DNA of 64,000 nucleotides from Agathobacter sp. (GCA_022769125.1 JALEKN010000035.1:62001-126000); one strand, 5' to 3'; counted from the stretch's first letter, positions 19,804 through 30,466 are shown. The notes: generated by a model from the sequence alone, not told the origin. Numbers and translations: made by a program.

Positions 19804-19844
19804 TATAATTTAAGAAGCAATTCAGACGAAAGGATACAAAAGAG

Positions 19845-20612
19845 ATGAAAGATACACAGACTATATTAAAAGAAGCAGTGCTTCCGGAACAGTACACGAC
19901 TTATGTTTTTGATTTGTATGGAACGCTGGTAGATATCCATACCGAAGAGGATGATCCTGTACTGTGGCAAAAGCTTGCGCTATTTTACGGATATTATGAT
20001 GCAATATATGATCCGGAGGAATTGAAAGAGGCATATGGGGCATTGGTAAAGGGAAAAGAGGCAGAGCTTAAGCAGACGCTGGATGGTGATGCCCGCTATT
20101 CACATGAGGCTTCACCGGAGATCGAGATCACGGAGGTGTTCCGGGAACTGTATGCCAGAAAGGGCGTGGAGGCAGACGAGGCACTTGCGGTACACACCGG
20201 ACAGTTTTTCCGTGTCCTTTCAACGGAGTATGTGCGCACTTATCCGGGAACGGAGACAATGCTGCGAGGCCTGAGGGAAAATGGAAAAAAGGTATATCTG
20301 CTGTCAAATGCGCAGCGAATTTTTACCGAATATGAGATGCATGTGCTGGGCATTGCAAAATATTTTGACGGTATTCTGATCTCGTCCGATTACAAGACAA
20401 AGAAGCCGGACAAGCGCTTTTTTGATATACTGATGGAGCAGTACGAGCTCATCCCGGAGAAGACTTTATTTATAGGAAATGATTCCCATACGGACATTGC
20501 AGGAGCCCAGACGGTTGGTTTGGACACTTTTTATGTACATTCCAATATTTCCCCTGCAAAAGATTTGGCAGAAAACGCAACTTATGCGGTAAATAACTTT
20601 TTTAGTTGGTAA
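19845..20612 (+). CDS. HAD family hydrolase (YjjG/2-haloacid dehalogenase-like)
   Basis: A protein of 255 residues with HAD motif I TYVFDLYGTLVD (nucleophile Asp), motif II LLSNAQ, motif III lysine in SSDYKTKKPDKRFF and motif IV FIGNDSHTDIAGA. It is probably a cytosolic phosphatase of small phosphometabolites or nucleotides; the substrate cannot be told. It has its own ribosome binding site (gaaagga) and follows sigF by 41 bases, but a sporulation role is not implied by its sequence. Confidence 0.88.
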   Translation: MKDTQTILKEAVLPEQYTTYVFDLYGTLVDIHTEEDDPVLWQKLALFYGYYDAIYDPEELKEAYGALVKGKEAELKQTLDGDARYSHEASPEIEITEVFRELYARKGVEADEALAVHTGQFFRVLSTEYVRTYPGTETMLRGLRENGKKVYLLSNAQRIFTEYEMHVLGIAKYFDGILISSDYKTKKPDKRFFDILMEQYELIPEKTLFIGNDSHTDIAGAQTVGLDTFYVHSNISPAKDLAENATYAVNNFFSW

Positions 20613-20621
20613 AAATGCATA

Positions 20622-20649
20622 TTGCTTTTTTTCTTTTGCGTAGTACAAT
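20622..20649 (+). promoter_or_regulatory. Promoter of the ArsB/NhaD-type transporter gene
   Basis: TTGCTT (20622-20627), a 16-base spacer and TACAAT (20644-20649), about 100 bases before the gene. Confidence 0.6.
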
Positions 20650-20745
20650 ACTTTAGGAATTAAGAAGATGATTCAAAAGTCCTAAGTTTGCATATGGAAT
20701 AATTGCAAGAGGCTGGAATCGTACTACAAAAAGGAGGATGCAATT

Positions 20746-22140
20746 ATGTTTGCAGCACGTTTGATTGCTGTTGCAATCTTCGTCGTAATGTTCGTCATGA
20801 TCATTATGGAGAAGTTTGAGAAACAGTACATCACATTGACAGCAGGGTTAGCTACAATTGTTGGCGTGTTCGGTATTGGCGGACTTTTAGCCGGTGATGC
20901 CATGGACAGCATGTCGGCTTTGATAGACACCTTAAATGTCAAAAGTATTTTTACACCGGACTTCTGGTACGCAGCAAGTGAGTCTGCAGAGACTTCAAGC
21001 GGTATCAGCTGGTCTACCATCTTTTTCCTCGCAGGAATGATGATCATGGTTGAGGGAATGGCAAGAACCGGATTTTTCCGTTGGCTTTGCATGAAGCTGG
21101 CAAAGGCGGTTCATTATAAGGTAACTGCGATCTTTGTCGCATTCATGGTTATGTCATTCGTACTTGCTATGTTTATCGATAGTATCACGGTAATTCTATT
21201 CCTTGCAGCGGTTACCATTGAGCTGGCGAAGCTGTTGGAGTTCAATCCGGTTCCGATGATCATGTCAGAGGTATTCTGTGCGAACCTCGGCGGAAGTGCC
21301 ACCATGTGCGGTGATCCACCAAACATCATTATCGGTACTGCATTCGGATATTCCTTCACACAGTTTTTGGAGAATACAGGACTGATCGCATTTGTATGTC
21401 TGATCGTTGTAGTTATTTTCTTCTATCTGGCAGAGAGAAAGTCTCTTGGTGTTAAGGAGGGCTCTAGCGTTGATCTTTCTAAGATGCCTGACCCGAAGAG
21501 CGCAATTCTTGACAAAACCGGATTTATCATCAGCTGGGTAATTTTCCTGATCGCGGTTGCTCTTCTTGTAACACATGCAACAACAGGACTTACCGTTGCA
21601 ACGATCGGTATCGGTATTGCAATCCTTACGATCATCACAACCACAGCAGTTGGCGGCAAGGATGCTCTCAAGCACATCTTCAAGGGTGTGGATTACAAGA
21701 CGTTGTTGTTCTTTACCGGATTGTTTGTCGTTGTAGGTGGACTTGAGCAGACCGGTATTCTGGAGCTGATCGCCGGATTTATCGAGAAGGTCAGCGGTGG
21801 AAACCCATACGTTATGGTTGCTATCATTATCTGGGTATCTGCATTTGCATCTGCATTCATCGACAATATCCCGTTTGCAGCTACCATGGTTCCGGTTATT
21901 TCATCACTTTCTGTTGCTTCCGGAATCCCGCTTACGACACTCGCATGGGCGCTTGCAATTGGAACTGATATCGGTGGTTCCGCTACCCCGATCGGTGCAT
22001 CCGCAAACGTTGTCGGCTGTGCTGCAGCGGCAAAGGCTGGACATCCGGTTGACTGGGGAACCTACTGCAAGAAGAATGTTCCTGCAACCCTTATTGTTCT
22101 TGTGATCTCTACGATCCTTGTTTTCGTTCGTTACCTGTAA
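20746..22140 (+). CDS. ArsB/NhaD (SLC13-like, ion transporter superfamily) permease
   Basis: A protein of 464 residues with about 11-12 TM segments and the internally duplicated fold of the ion transporter superfamily. The first half carries NLGGSATMCGDPPNIIIGTA and the second IGTDIGGSATPIGASANVV, the paired substrate-binding hairpin motifs. Relatives move arsenite, sodium/proton or dicarboxylates; substrate is not assignable here and no ars genes adjoin. It is monocistronic, with its own promoter, AAGGAGG ribosome binding site and terminator. Confidence 0.88.
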   Translation: MFAARLIAVAIFVVMFVMIIMEKFEKQYITLTAGLATIVGVFGIGGLLAGDAMDSMSALIDTLNVKSIFTPDFWYAASESAETSSGISWSTIFFLAGMMIMVEGMARTGFFRWLCMKLAKAVHYKVTAIFVAFMVMSFVLAMFIDSITVILFLAAVTIELAKLLEFNPVPMIMSEVFCANLGGSATMCGDPPNIIIGTAFGYSFTQFLENTGLIAFVCLIVVVIFFYLAERKSLGVKEGSSVDLSKMPDPKSAILDKTGFIISWVIFLIAVALLVTHATTGLTVATIGIGIAILTIITTTAVGGKDALKHIFKGVDYKTLLFFTGLFVVVGGLEQTGILELIAGFIEKVSGGNPYVMVAIIIWVSAFASAFIDNIPFAATMVPVISSLSVASGIPLTTLAWALAIGTDIGGSATPIGASANVVGCAAAAKAGHPVDWGTYCKKNVPATLIVLVISTILVFVRYL

Positions 22141-22176
22141 AATAGGCAGAGTCAGAAGAATTTAATACGGTATTTC

Positions 22177-22208
22177 AAAAGGACTATACGTTTGGTATAG
22201 TCCTTTTT
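22177..22208 (+). terminator. Terminator of the ArsB/NhaD-type permease gene
   Basis: Perfect stem aaaggactatac / gtatagtcctttt around a short loop, ending in a T-run. Confidence 0.9.
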
Positions 22209-22222
22209 ATATGCCTTTCAGC

Positions 22223-22251
22223 TTGCATGATTTGGCGTTCCATTTTATAAT
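22223..22251 (+). promoter_or_regulatory. Promoter of deoD
   Basis: TTGCAT (22223-22228), a 17-base spacer and TATAAT (22246-22251). A second TATAAT lies at 22276-22281 without as good a -35. Confidence 0.75.
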
Positions 22252-22311
22252 GAGAAGAGATTCATATAACTGTTTTATAATAGGACAACTTTTGAAAGGA
22301 GAGGTATTACT

Positions 22312-23022
22312 ATGGCAAACCCAAATGTACCAACCCCTCATATTGAGGCGCAGGTTGGAGAAATCGCAGAGACAATATTGCTTCCGGGAGATCCGCTTCG
22401 TGCAAAGTTTATTGCGGACAATTTCCTTGAGGATGTAAAGCAGTTTAACAGCACCCGCAATATGCTTGGCTTTACAGGAACCTACAAGGGCAAGCGTGTA
22501 TCTGTCATGGGAACAGGAATGGGATGCCCTTCCATCGGCATATACAGCTATGAACTGATCCATTTTTATGGATGTAAAAATCTGATCCGTGTAGGAACCG
22601 CAGGCACACTCCAGAAGGATGTACATGTCAAGGAGCTGGTATTCGGTATGGGCGCATGTACGACCAGCAACTACCCGGCACTTATGGGACTTCCGGGAAC
22701 CTACGCACCGATCTGCAGCTATGAGCTTCTTGAGAAGGCAGTTGCTGTCGCAAAGGAGGAGGGCTACAAGTATCATGTGGGAAATATCTTATCCAGTGAT
22801 GCGTTCTATGGAATGGAGCTTCCACATGGAAAGAGCTGGCCGGAGATGGGCGTGCTGGCAGTAGAGATGGAGGCAGCCGCATTGTATACGAATGCCGCAG
22901 CCGCAGGCGCAAATGCGCTCGCTATCCTTACGATCTCTGACGGACCGGATGAGGTTACCACGGCAGAGGAGCGCCAGACGACCTTTACCCAGATGATGGA
23001 GGTTGCTCTCTCACTCGCATAG
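22312..23022 (+). CDS. deoD: Purine-nucleoside phosphorylase (DeoD type)
   Basis: A protein of 236 residues, the usual size of hexameric DeoD. Motifs: [13 protein letters not shown] (phosphate binding), [36 protein letters not shown] and the catalytic aspartate in TISDGPDE. It cleaves purine (deoxy)nucleosides with phosphate for salvage. gaaaggag precedes the ATG. It stands alone with its own promoter and a probable terminator. Confidence 0.97.
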   Translation: MANPNVPTPHIEAQVGEIAETILLPGDPLRAKFIADNFLEDVKQFNSTRNMLGFTGTYKGKRVSVMGTGMGCPSIGIYSYELIHFYGCKNLIRVGTAGTLQKDVHVKELVFGMGACTTSNYPALMGLPGTYAPICSYELLEKAVAVAKEEGYKYHVGNILSSDAFYGMELPHGKSWPEMGVLAVEMEAAALYTNAAAAGANALAILTISDGPDEVTTAEERQTTFTQMMEVALSLA

Positions 23023-23089
23023 AAGCAGCGGGCGGGAAAAGAGCAGTATAAAGCAGCCGCGATCGGGAAAGCTAATAAAGAAATGAGAA

Positions 23090-23139
23090 AAAGGACACCG
23101 CCATGTTCCGCGAAAGCAGGACTGGCGGTTTTATCCTTT
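23090..23139 (+). terminator. Probable terminator of deoD
   Basis: Two nested stems (aaagga/tccttt and accgcca/tggcggt) with a short T-run after the inner stem. Confidence 0.5.
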
Positions 23140-23185
23140 CTGTGGACATTGGGGGATGGACGACATGAAGATGGAGGATGGACAG

Positions 23186-24409
23186 ATGAAGATAGACAAA
23201 GAACAATTATATAAGGAAGCGCAGACGTTGCAGGAGGAGCTTGTAGCGGTAAGGCGCGAGCTGCACCAGCATCCGGAGCTGGGATTTGATCTGGTGTATA
23301 CAAAGGCTCTTGTAAAAGATAAATTACTTTCGTATGGATATGAGGTGCAGGAGATCGGAAAGTGCGGGGTGATCGTCTGTGCCGGAGGAAAGAAGCCGGG
23401 AAAGACGATCCTGATCCGCGGGGATATGGATGCACTTCCGATCACGGAGGAGGCAGAGGTCGATTACAAGAGCAGGAGCGAGGGGAAAATGCACGCCTGC
23501 GGGCATGACATGCACACGGCGATGGTACTCGGCGCAGCGAAGCTTTTGAAGGAGCATGAGGACGAGATCGAGGGAACGGTCAAGATCGAGTTCCAGCCGG
23601 CGGAGGAGATCTTCCAAGGCTCTGAGGATATGATCGCAAACGGACTTCTGGAGAGTCCGAAGGTGGACGCAGCCTTTATGATGCATGTTGTAGCTGGCAT
23701 TCCGATGCCTTCCGGGATGATCCTTGTGCCGGGCGGTGGAATATCCACGGCTTCCTGCGAGCAGTACCACATCACTGTGACGGGAAAGAGCGGGCATGGC
23801 TCTATGCCAAGCGCAGCAGTCGATGCGATCACGGCGGCAGCGCACATTCATCTTGCCCTGCAGGAGATCAACAGCAGGGAGCTTGATCCATTTTCATACG
23901 GAGTATTTACGACCTGTAAATTCCAGGCGGGGGATGCGTCAAATGTGTTCCCGGAGACCGCGCAGATGTGGGGAACCATCCGCACCGTGGATAAGGACAA
24001 TGAGGTTGGCGCGCAGATCAAAAAGCGCATGACAGAGATCACGACTGCGATCGCAACAGCGATGCGCTGTGAGGCGAGGGTGGAGTTCTATGATTTCTGC
24101 CCGGCAATGATAACGGACGAGGCACTGTCTGAGAGTGCGCGCACCTATATGAAAGAACTATATGGAGATATGGTGATCGACATGGCTGCGATAAACGGTG
24201 GCAGACCGGGCGGCGGAAGCGAGGATTTTGCGTTTGTCAGCCACAAGGTACCAACGGTCGGGCTGTATATTGCGGCAGGCAATTCCAAGGAGGGTTATCT
24301 CTATGGACAGCACAATTCCAAGGTGATTTTTGATGATTCAATCCTGCATCGGGGAAGCGCGGCGTATGCGTATATGGCGCTGCGGTGGCTGCAGGAACAT
24401 AAAAAATAA
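23186..24409 (+). CDS. M20 family metallopeptidase / amidohydrolase
   Basis: About 407 residues of the M20D (hippurate hydrolase / N-acyl amino acid amidohydrolase) type: RRELHQHPELGF, RGDMDALPI, MHACGHDMHTAM, the catalytic EFQPAEE and PGGGSEDFAF. It hydrolyses N-acyl or peptide amide bonds using two metal ions. Three in-frame ATGs (23156, 23165, 23186) are possible; the last has GGAGG eight bases upstream and matches the usual N-terminus. The natural substrate is unknown. Confidence 0.9.
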   Translation: MKIDKEQLYKEAQTLQEELVAVRRELHQHPELGFDLVYTKALVKDKLLSYGYEVQEIGKCGVIVCAGGKKPGKTILIRGDMDALPITEEAEVDYKSRSEGKMHACGHDMHTAMVLGAAKLLKEHEDEIEGTVKIEFQPAEEIFQGSEDMIANGLLESPKVDAAFMMHVVAGIPMPSGMILVPGGGISTASCEQYHITVTGKSGHGSMPSAAVDAITAAAHIHLALQEINSRELDPFSYGVFTTCKFQAGDASNVFPETAQMWGTIRTVDKDNEVGAQIKKRMTEITTAIATAMRCEARVEFYDFCPAMITDEALSESARTYMKELYGDMVIDMAAINGGRPGGGSEDFAFVSHKVPTVGLYIAAGNSKEGYLYGQHNSKVIFDDSILHRGSAAYAYMALRWLQEHKK

Positions 24410-24424
24410 AGAATTTATAAATTG

Positions 24425-24451
24425 TTAGCACTCTCTCTTGACGAGTGCTAA
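24425..24451. promoter_or_regulatory. CIRCE operator (HrcA binding site)
   Basis: ttagcactc, nine bases, gagtgctaa: an exact CIRCE inverted repeat. It overlaps the -35 box of the clpB promoter, so HrcA should repress clpB until heat shock. Confidence 0.96.
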
Positions 24452-24466
24452 TTTGCGTGATATAAC
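24438..24466 (+). promoter_or_regulatory. clpB promoter
   Basis: TTGACG (24438-24443), a 17-base spacer and TATAAC (24461-24466). The -35 lies inside the CIRCE element. Confidence 0.85.
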
Positions 24467-24514
24467 AAAATCACAAAAGGAAATATGAAGTCTGGAAGAA
24501 AGGAGACACAAACG

Positions 24515-27100
24515 ATGAACATTCAAAAATTTACGCAAAAGTCAATCGAAGCAATCAACGATTGCGAAAAACTTGCTTATGAATACGGAAATCAGGAAAT
24601 CGAGCAGGAACATCTGCTTGTGGCATTGTTACAGCAGCCGGATGGTCTGATTCCAAAGATGATCGAAAAGATGGAAATCAATCTGGAACATTTTACGGAG
24701 AATGCAAAGTCAAAGCTTGCAGCCCGCACCAAAGTCTCCGGAGGACAGGTTTTCGTTGGAGGGGATCTGAATAAGGTCTTAATTCACGCAGAGGACGAAG
24801 CAAAGCAGATGGGGGACGAATATGTTTCCGTAGAGCATCTGTTTCTGACACTTTTAAAATATCCGAACAAGGCAATGAAGGAGCTGATCAAGGAGTACGG
24901 GCTTAATAGGGAGCGTTTCCTGCAGGCTTTGTCAACGGTTCGTGGCAACCAGCGTGTTACCTCAGACAATCCGGAGGCAACCTACGATACTCTGGAGAAG
25001 TACGGCTATGATATGGTTGAGCGGGCGCGTCAGCAGAAGCTTGATCCGGTAATCGGCAGAGACGAGGAGATCCGTAATGTCGTGCGTATCCTATCCCGTA
25101 AGACCAAGAACAACCCGGTGCTGATCGGTGAACCCGGTGTAGGTAAGACGGCTGTTGTTGAGGGCTTGGCGCAGCGTATCGTAAAGGGCGATGTGCCGGA
25201 GGGCTTGAAGGACAAAAAGCTGTTCGCGCTGGATATGGGAGCACTTGTTGCAGGTGCAAAATATCGTGGTGAGTTTGAGGAACGTCTGAAAGCAGTTCTT
25301 GACGAGGTAAAAAGCTCTGACGGACAGATCATTTTGTTTATCGATGAGCTGCATACGATCGTCGGAGCAGGAAAAACGGATGGTGCAATGGATGCAGGAC
25401 AGCTGTTAAAGCCAATGCTTGCGCGTGGTGAGCTTCACTGTATCGGTGCGACAACGCTCGATGAGTACCGTGAGTATATCGAGAAGGATGCTGCACTTGA
25501 GCGAAGATTCCAGCCGGTTATGGTAGACGAGCCGACGGTGGAGGATACCATCTCTATTCTGCGAGGCCTGAAGGAGCGCTACGAGGTGTTCCACGGAGTC
25601 AAGATCACGGATAGTGCACTGGTTTCCGCAGCGGTATTATCCAACCGTTATATCTCCGACCGTTTCCTGCCGGATAAAGCGATCGACCTCGTAGATGAGG
25701 CGTGTGCGCTGATCAAGACGGAGCTGGATTCCATGCCGACGGAGCTCGATGAGCTGAACCGTCGTGTCATGCAGTTAGAGATCGAGGAGACCGCGCTAAA
25801 GAAGGAGACAGACCACTTAAGCCAGGAGCGGCTTGCAAACCTGCAGAAGGAGCTTGCGGAGCTTCGCGACGAGTTGAACAACCGCATGGCAAAGTGGAAA
25901 AATGAGAAGGATGCTGTCGACAAGGTAAGCAAGCTGCGTGAGAGTATTGAGAAAACGCGCAGCGAGATCAAGCAGGCACAGCAGAACTACGATCTGGAAA
26001 AGGCTGCGGAATTGCAGTACGGTGTCCTTCCTCAGATGGAAAAGCAGTTGGAAGTCGAGGAGGCAACCTTAAAGGATCGCGATCTTTCCCTTGTACATGA
26101 GAATGTCAGCGAGGAGGAGATCGCAAGGATCATTTCCAGATGGACGGGTATCCCGGTGGCAAAGCTTACCGAGAGCGAGCGTAACAAGACACTTCATCTG
26201 GACGATGAACTCCACAAGCGTGTTATCGGACAGAATGAGGGTGTTACCAAGGTTACAGAAGCAATCATCCGTTCCAAAGCCGGAATCAAAGATCCGACCA
26301 AGCCAATCGGTTCCTTCCTGTTCTTAGGACCTACCGGTGTCGGCAAGACCGAGCTTGCAAAGGCACTTGCCGCAAGCCTGTTTGATGACGAGAGCAATAT
26401 GGTACGACTCGATATGAGTGAGTACATGGAGAAATACTCCGTGTCACGTCTGATCGGAGCGCCTCCGGGATATGTAGGATATGACGAAGGTGGCCAGCTG
26501 ACTGAGGCAGTGCGTAGAAAACCGTATTCCGTTGTACTGTTTGATGAAGTTGAAAAAGCGCATCCGGATGTTTTTAATGTGCTGCTTCAGGTGCTTGATG
26601 ACGGACGTATCACAGATTCACAGGGACGGACCGTGGACTTTAAGAATACGATCATCATCATGACCAGCAACATGGGTTCGCAGGAGCTGCTTGAGGGAAT
26701 CGGGGCGGATGGCTCGATCCTTCCGGAATGCGAGGAAGCTGTCATGAATGAAGTGAGAGGACACTTCCGTCCGGAGTTCTTGAACCGTCTGGATGAGATC
26801 ATTCTCTTTAAGCCGTTGACCAAGGATAACATTGGCGGCATCATCAAGCTGCTGATGAACGATCTGAATAAGCGTCTGGCTGACCGCGAGATCAAGGTCG
26901 AGCTCAGCGATGCGGCGGAGCAGTATGTGGTAGATCATGGATATGATCCAATCTACGGGGCAAGACCGTTGAAGCGTTATCTGCAGAAGTATGTGGAGAC
27001 ATTATCTGCAAAGCTGATCTTAGCGGATCAGGTGCGAGGTGGAGATACGATCCTGATCGATGTGGAAAATGATGCGTTGGTTGCCAAAGTGAAAGCGTAA
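24515..27100 (+). CDS. clpB: ATP-dependent disaggregase ClpB
   Basis: An 861-residue Hsp100 chaperone. It has an N-domain, AAA1 (Walker [16 protein letters not shown], Walker [15 protein letters not shown]), the coiled-coil M-domain at about 400-530, AAA2 ([29 protein letters not shown]) and a C-terminal domain. It resolubilises aggregated proteins with DnaK. I start at 24515 (AAAGGAG upstream, conserved MNIQKFT start). CIRCE upstream places it in the HrcA regulon. Confidence 0.97.
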   Translation: MNIQKFTQKSIEAINDCEKLAYEYGNQEIEQEHLLVALLQQPDGLIPKMIEKMEINLEHFTENAKSKLAARTKVSGGQVFVGGDLNKVLIHAEDEAKQMGDEYVSVEHLFLTLLKYPNKAMKELIKEYGLNRERFLQALSTVRGNQRVTSDNPEATYDTLEKYGYDMVERARQQKLDPVIGRDEEIRNVVRILSRKTKNNPVLIGEPGVGKTAVVEGLAQRIVKGDVPEGLKDKKLFALDMGALVAGAKYRGEFEERLKAVLDEVKSSDGQIILFIDELHTIVGAGKTDGAMDAGQLLKPMLARGELHCIGATTLDEYREYIEKDAALERRFQPVMVDEPTVEDTISILRGLKERYEVFHGVKITDSALVSAAVLSNRYISDRFLPDKAIDLVDEACALIKTELDSMPTELDELNRRVMQLEIEETALKKETDHLSQERLANLQKELAELRDELNNRMAKWKNEKDAVDKVSKLRESIEKTRSEIKQAQQNYDLEKAAELQYGVLPQMEKQLEVEEATLKDRDLSLVHENVSEEEIARIISRWTGIPVAKLTESERNKTLHLDDELHKRVIGQNEGVTKVTEAIIRSKAGIKDPTKPIGSFLFLGPTGVGKTELAKALAASLFDDESNMVRLDMSEYMEKYSVSRLIGAPPGYVGYDEGGQLTEAVRRKPYSVVLFDEVEKAHPDVFNVLLQVLDDGRITDSQGRTVDFKNTIIIMTSNMGSQELLEGIGADGSILPECEEAVMNEVRGHFRPEFLNRLDEIILFKPLTKDNIGGIIKLLMNDLNKRLADREIKVELSDAAEQYVVDHGYDPIYGARPLKRYLQKYVETLSAKLILADQVRGGDTILIDVENDALVAKVKA

Positions 27101-27207
27101 GGAGCATTTTCCGGGCATACATGGCGAAAATGCATAAAAGTACACATGGAAAACGCTTTTTTTCGAGGTTTTTTTAGCATAAAGTAGAAAAAAAACATTG
27201 CTGTTGT

Positions 27208-27266
27208 AAAGTGGCAGGGATTCATGTATTCTATTATTTAGAAAATGAATTTTCTGCCACTTTTTC
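27208..27266 (+). terminator. Terminator downstream of clpB
   Basis: Arms aaagtggcag (27208-27217) and ctgccacttt (27254-27263) with an inner attcat/atgaat pairing, followed by a T-run. The hairpin is about 110 bases after the clpB stop. Confidence 0.65.
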
Positions 27267-27374
27267 TTTCAAATTTAATATGAAATGAGTTATAATGAAT
27301 ATTATATTAAGATAAAGTTGCAAGATTGAAAGACAAATTATTCATATCTAGGTAAAAGGGGATTGCTTGGAACT

Positions 27375-28697
27375 ATGGATCTGTTTGAGTATATGAGAGA
27401 GCAGAACATGGAGTCGGAATCACCGCTTGCATCAAGGCTACGACCGACAACACTTGAGGAAGTGGTCGGGCAGCAGCATATTGTCGGAAAAGATAAGCTG
27501 CTGTATCGGGCAATCAAGGCGGATAAGCTTAGCTCCATTATTTTATATGGTCCTCCGGGAACCGGTAAGACGACACTTGCAAAGGTAATTGCCAACACCA
27601 CAAGCGCGGATTTTATGCAGATCAATGCGACTTCTGCCGGCAAGAAGGACATGGAAGAGGTTATTGAACAGGCGAAGAATAACCGCGGAATGTATGGCAG
27701 AAAGACGATCCTGTTTATCGATGAGATCCACCGCTTCAACAAGGGGCAACAGGATTATCTACTGCCGTTTGTGGAAGACGGGACGATCATTCTGATCGGC
27801 GCAACAACGGAAAATCCGTATTTTGAGGTGAACGGAGCGCTGTTATCCCGTTCCGTGATCTTTGAACTGAAGAAGCTGTCAAGGGATGATATACGGGTAC
27901 TTCTGATGCGGGCACTTACTGACAGCGAGAAAGGTATGGGAGCTTACCATGCAGAGATCGACGAGGATGCACTTGAATTTCTTGCTGATGTATCAAACGG
28001 GGATGCAAGAGCGGCACTTACGGCAATCGAGCTTGGTGTGCTCACAACGGACCGCTCCGAAGATGGCAAGATCCACATTACGATTGATGTGGCGAGCGAA
28101 TGTATTCAGAAGCGTGTGATATCTTATGACAAGACAGGAGATAATCACTACGATACGATCTCAGCATTTATTAAAAGTATGCGTGGCTCCGACCCAGATG
28201 CTGCGGTGTATTACCTCGCGCGGATGCTCTATGCGGGAGAGGATGTCAAGTTTATTGCCAGAAGAATTATGATTCTTGCATCGGAAGATATCGGGAATGC
28301 AGATCCGATGGCAATGGTTGTGGCGTCTGCCTGCGCACAGGAGGTAGAACGTGTGGGAATGCCGGAGGCACAGCTTATTCTGGCACAGGCCGTTACCTAT
28401 ATGGCAAGTGCACCGAAGAGCAATGCATCATGTGAAGCAATTTTTAAAGCGATGCGTGTGGTTAAGGAGACGAAGACACCTCCGGTCCCGACCCATCTGC
28501 AGGATGCACATTATAAGTCGGCAGAGAAGCTCGGACATGGGCTGGGGTATAAATACGCACATGATTATCCCAACCATTATGTAAAGCAGCAGTATCTGCC
28601 GGATGGGCTTACAGATCAGGTTTTTTATGAACCGACAGACATCGGCTATGAGAAGAAGATACAGGAATACTTCAAAAAAATAAAAGATGAGTCATAA
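27375..28697 (+). CDS. rarA: Replication-associated recombination protein A (RarA/MgsA)
   Basis: An AAA+ ATPase of about 440 residues: RPTTLEEVVGQQHI, Walker A YGPPGTGKTTLAKVIA, Walker B TILFIDEIHRFNKGQQD, sensor LIGATTENPYFEVN, and the C-terminal tetramerisation domain (DPDAAVYYLARML, HYKSAEKLGHG). It acts at stalled replication forks. The track start is a TTG at 27363; ATG 27375 is more likely, though the ribosome binding site (aaaagggg) is a little far. It is closely followed by an aminotransferase gene. Confidence 0.95.
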   Translation: MDLFEYMREQNMESESPLASRLRPTTLEEVVGQQHIVGKDKLLYRAIKADKLSSIILYGPPGTGKTTLAKVIANTTSADFMQINATSAGKKDMEEVIEQAKNNRGMYGRKTILFIDEIHRFNKGQQDYLLPFVEDGTIILIGATTENPYFEVNGALLSRSVIFELKKLSRDDIRVLLMRALTDSEKGMGAYHAEIDEDALEFLADVSNGDARAALTAIELGVLTTDRSEDGKIHITIDVASECIQKRVISYDKTGDNHYDTISAFIKSMRGSDPDAAVYYLARMLYAGEDVKFIARRIMILASEDIGNADPMAMVVASACAQEVERVGMPEAQLILAQAVTYMASAPKSNASCEAIFKAMRVVKETKTPPVPTHLQDAHYKSAEKLGHGLGYKYAHDYPNHYVKQQYLPDGLTDQVFYEPTDIGYEKKIQEYFKKIKDES

Positions 28698-28709
28698 AGG
28701 AGAGCTAAA

Positions 28710-29993
28710 ATGAAAAAGTATCAGGAGATGAGCAGGGAAGAACTGGTCGCAGAGAAAGAAGCACTTGAGGCAGAATACCAAAAGATTAAGGAGCAGGGAT
28801 TGGCACTTGATATGTCAAGAGGAAAGCCGGCAGCGGATCAGCTTGACCTTTCTCTTCCAATGATGGATGTTTTAAACTCAAAGAGCAATTTTAAGAGCGA
28901 AAACGGCATGGATCTTCGTAATTATGGATGCCTGGACGGAATTCCGGAGGCGAAACGTCTGGTAGCGGGAATGATCGGATGCAAACCGGAAAATGTGATC
29001 ATCTATGGTAACTCAAGCCTGAACGTCATGTATGACCAGATCGCGCGCGCTATGTATGACGGAATCTGCGGAAATGAACCTTGGTGCAAACAGGGGAAAG
29101 TTAAGTTCCTCTGCCCTGTACCTGGATATGACAGACATTTTGCAATTACGGAGCATTTTGGAATCGAGATGATACCAATTGAGATGCATGCAGATGGACC
29201 TGATATGGATGCGGTGGAATCTTATGTAAATAATGATCCGCTGGTAAAGGGTATCTGGTGCGTACCGAAGTACTCCAACCCGCAGGGCGTTGTATATTCT
29301 GATGAGGTAGTCCGTCGTTTTGCGGCCTTAAAGCCAGCTGCAAAGGATTTTAGAATCTTCTGGGATAATGCATATGCTGTTCATCATCTGTATAAAGATA
29401 ACCAGGCACAGATTCTTGAAATTTTAAGTGAGTGTGAGAAAGCAGGAAATCCGGATATCGTTTTGGAATTCTGCTCTACCAGCAAGGTAACCTTCCCGGG
29501 AAGCGGAATTGCAGCACTTGCAGCTTCTGAGGCAAATCTTGCTGACATCCGCAGTCAGCTTACATTCCAGACAATCGGATATGATAAACTCAATCAGATG
29601 CGCCATGTAGCATACTTCCATGATATTGATGGACTGAATGCGCACATGGAAAAACAGGCAGAACTTATCCGACCAAAATTTGAAATGTTAAATGAACTTT
29701 TAACAAAAGAAATCGCGCCGAGAGGAATCGGAACATGGGTAAATCCGCTCGGAGGATACTTTATCTGCTTCGAAAGTCTTGAGGGCTGCGCAAAGGAGAT
29801 CGTTGCAAAGTGTAAGGATGCCGGTGTTACCATGACAGGGGCAGGAGCTCCTTTCCCGTATGGCTCTGATCCTAAGGATAACGTAATACGAATCGCCCCG
29901 ACCTTCCCGTCATTGGAGAATCTTGCAAAAGCGGCAGAGGTTTTCGTGGTTGTGGTACGTCTGGTCAGTGTCAATAAGCTTCTGGAGAAATAA
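28710..29993 (+). CDS. PLP-dependent aspartate-type aminotransferase (MocR/AspAT Ic-like)
   Basis: A protein of 427 residues starting with a helical segment, then LALDMSRGKPAADQLDLS, NYGCLDGIPEAKRL, GNSSLNVMYDQ, the PLP-phenol region IFWDNAYAVHH and the lysine segment FCSTSKVTFPGSGIAAL. This pattern fits the aspartate aminotransferase family with a MocR-like fold (subgroup Ic), which transfers amino groups between aspartate or similar acids and 2-oxoglutarate. It follows rarA by 12 bases and shares its transcript. Confidence 0.85.
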   Translation: MKKYQEMSREELVAEKEALEAEYQKIKEQGLALDMSRGKPAADQLDLSLPMMDVLNSKSNFKSENGMDLRNYGCLDGIPEAKRLVAGMIGCKPENVIIYGNSSLNVMYDQIARAMYDGICGNEPWCKQGKVKFLCPVPGYDRHFAITEHFGIEMIPIEMHADGPDMDAVESYVNNDPLVKGIWCVPKYSNPQGVVYSDEVVRRFAALKPAAKDFRIFWDNAYAVHHLYKDNQAQILEILSECEKAGNPDIVLEFCSTSKVTFPGSGIAALAASEANLADIRSQLTFQTIGYDKLNQMRHVAYFHDIDGLNAHMEKQAELIRPKFEMLNELLTKEIAPRGIGTWVNPLGGYFICFESLEGCAKEIVAKCKDAGVTMTGAGAPFPYGSDPKDNVIRIAPTFPSLENLAKAAEVFVVVVRLVSVNKLLEK

Positions 29994-30027
29994 GATATAA
30001 CGGAAAATGTTTAAATAGGATTTAATT

Positions 30028-30068
30028 AGGAGATGATCGCCCGGAAAATGGCGCTCATCTCCTTTTTT
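30028..30068 (+). terminator. Terminator of the rarA-aminotransferase unit
   Basis: Stem aggagatga / tcatctcct, extended inside by cgccc/ggcgc-type pairing, followed by six T. Confidence 0.88.
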
Positions 30069-30321
30069 GATTATGATTTCGTTCATTTTTTGTGAAGCTG
30101 CGGAATGTGGCGGTATAGGCGGAACGACTGTGGTAATTTAAGAAAAAAAGCAGGTCGATTTAACTTTTGATTAGATAGATAATATAGATGAATATGATAC
30201 AATAAATGGTTAATATAGCATAATAACAGAAAGAAACTGATAAAAGCATGTGATAAAATCACTAAGCGACAAAAATGAAAGTTCTGATGCAATAAACTGC
30301 AATGATTCAAGAAAAAAGTTC

Positions 30322-30350
30322 TTTACAAACGAGAAAAAAGCGTGTATGAT
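30322..30350 (+). promoter_or_regulatory. Promoter of the Tad-like operon
   Basis: TTTACA (30322-30327), a 17-base spacer and TATGAT (30345-30350). It is the best promoter upstream of the 13.7-kb gene cluster. Confidence 0.7.
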
Positions 30351-30466
30351 TAAACCACTCTTTTTATCTGATTTCTATCGGCGTTCGCCGGGAGAATTCC
30401 ATTTTTATGAATTAAATAGGGCATTGTCTTTTCCGATTCCGCAGAGACGGGGAAAGGAACAGTATT

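Larger units (their letters stand above)
29994..30466. other. Intergenic stretch before the Tad-like operon
   Basis: 473 bases hold the terminator at 30028 and the operon promoter at 30322. The remainder is AT-rich; the short plus-strand frame at 30250-30573 spans the promoter and overlaps the first gene and is not credible. A leader of about 110 bases precedes the first start codon. I see no known riboswitch in it. Confidence 0.6.
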
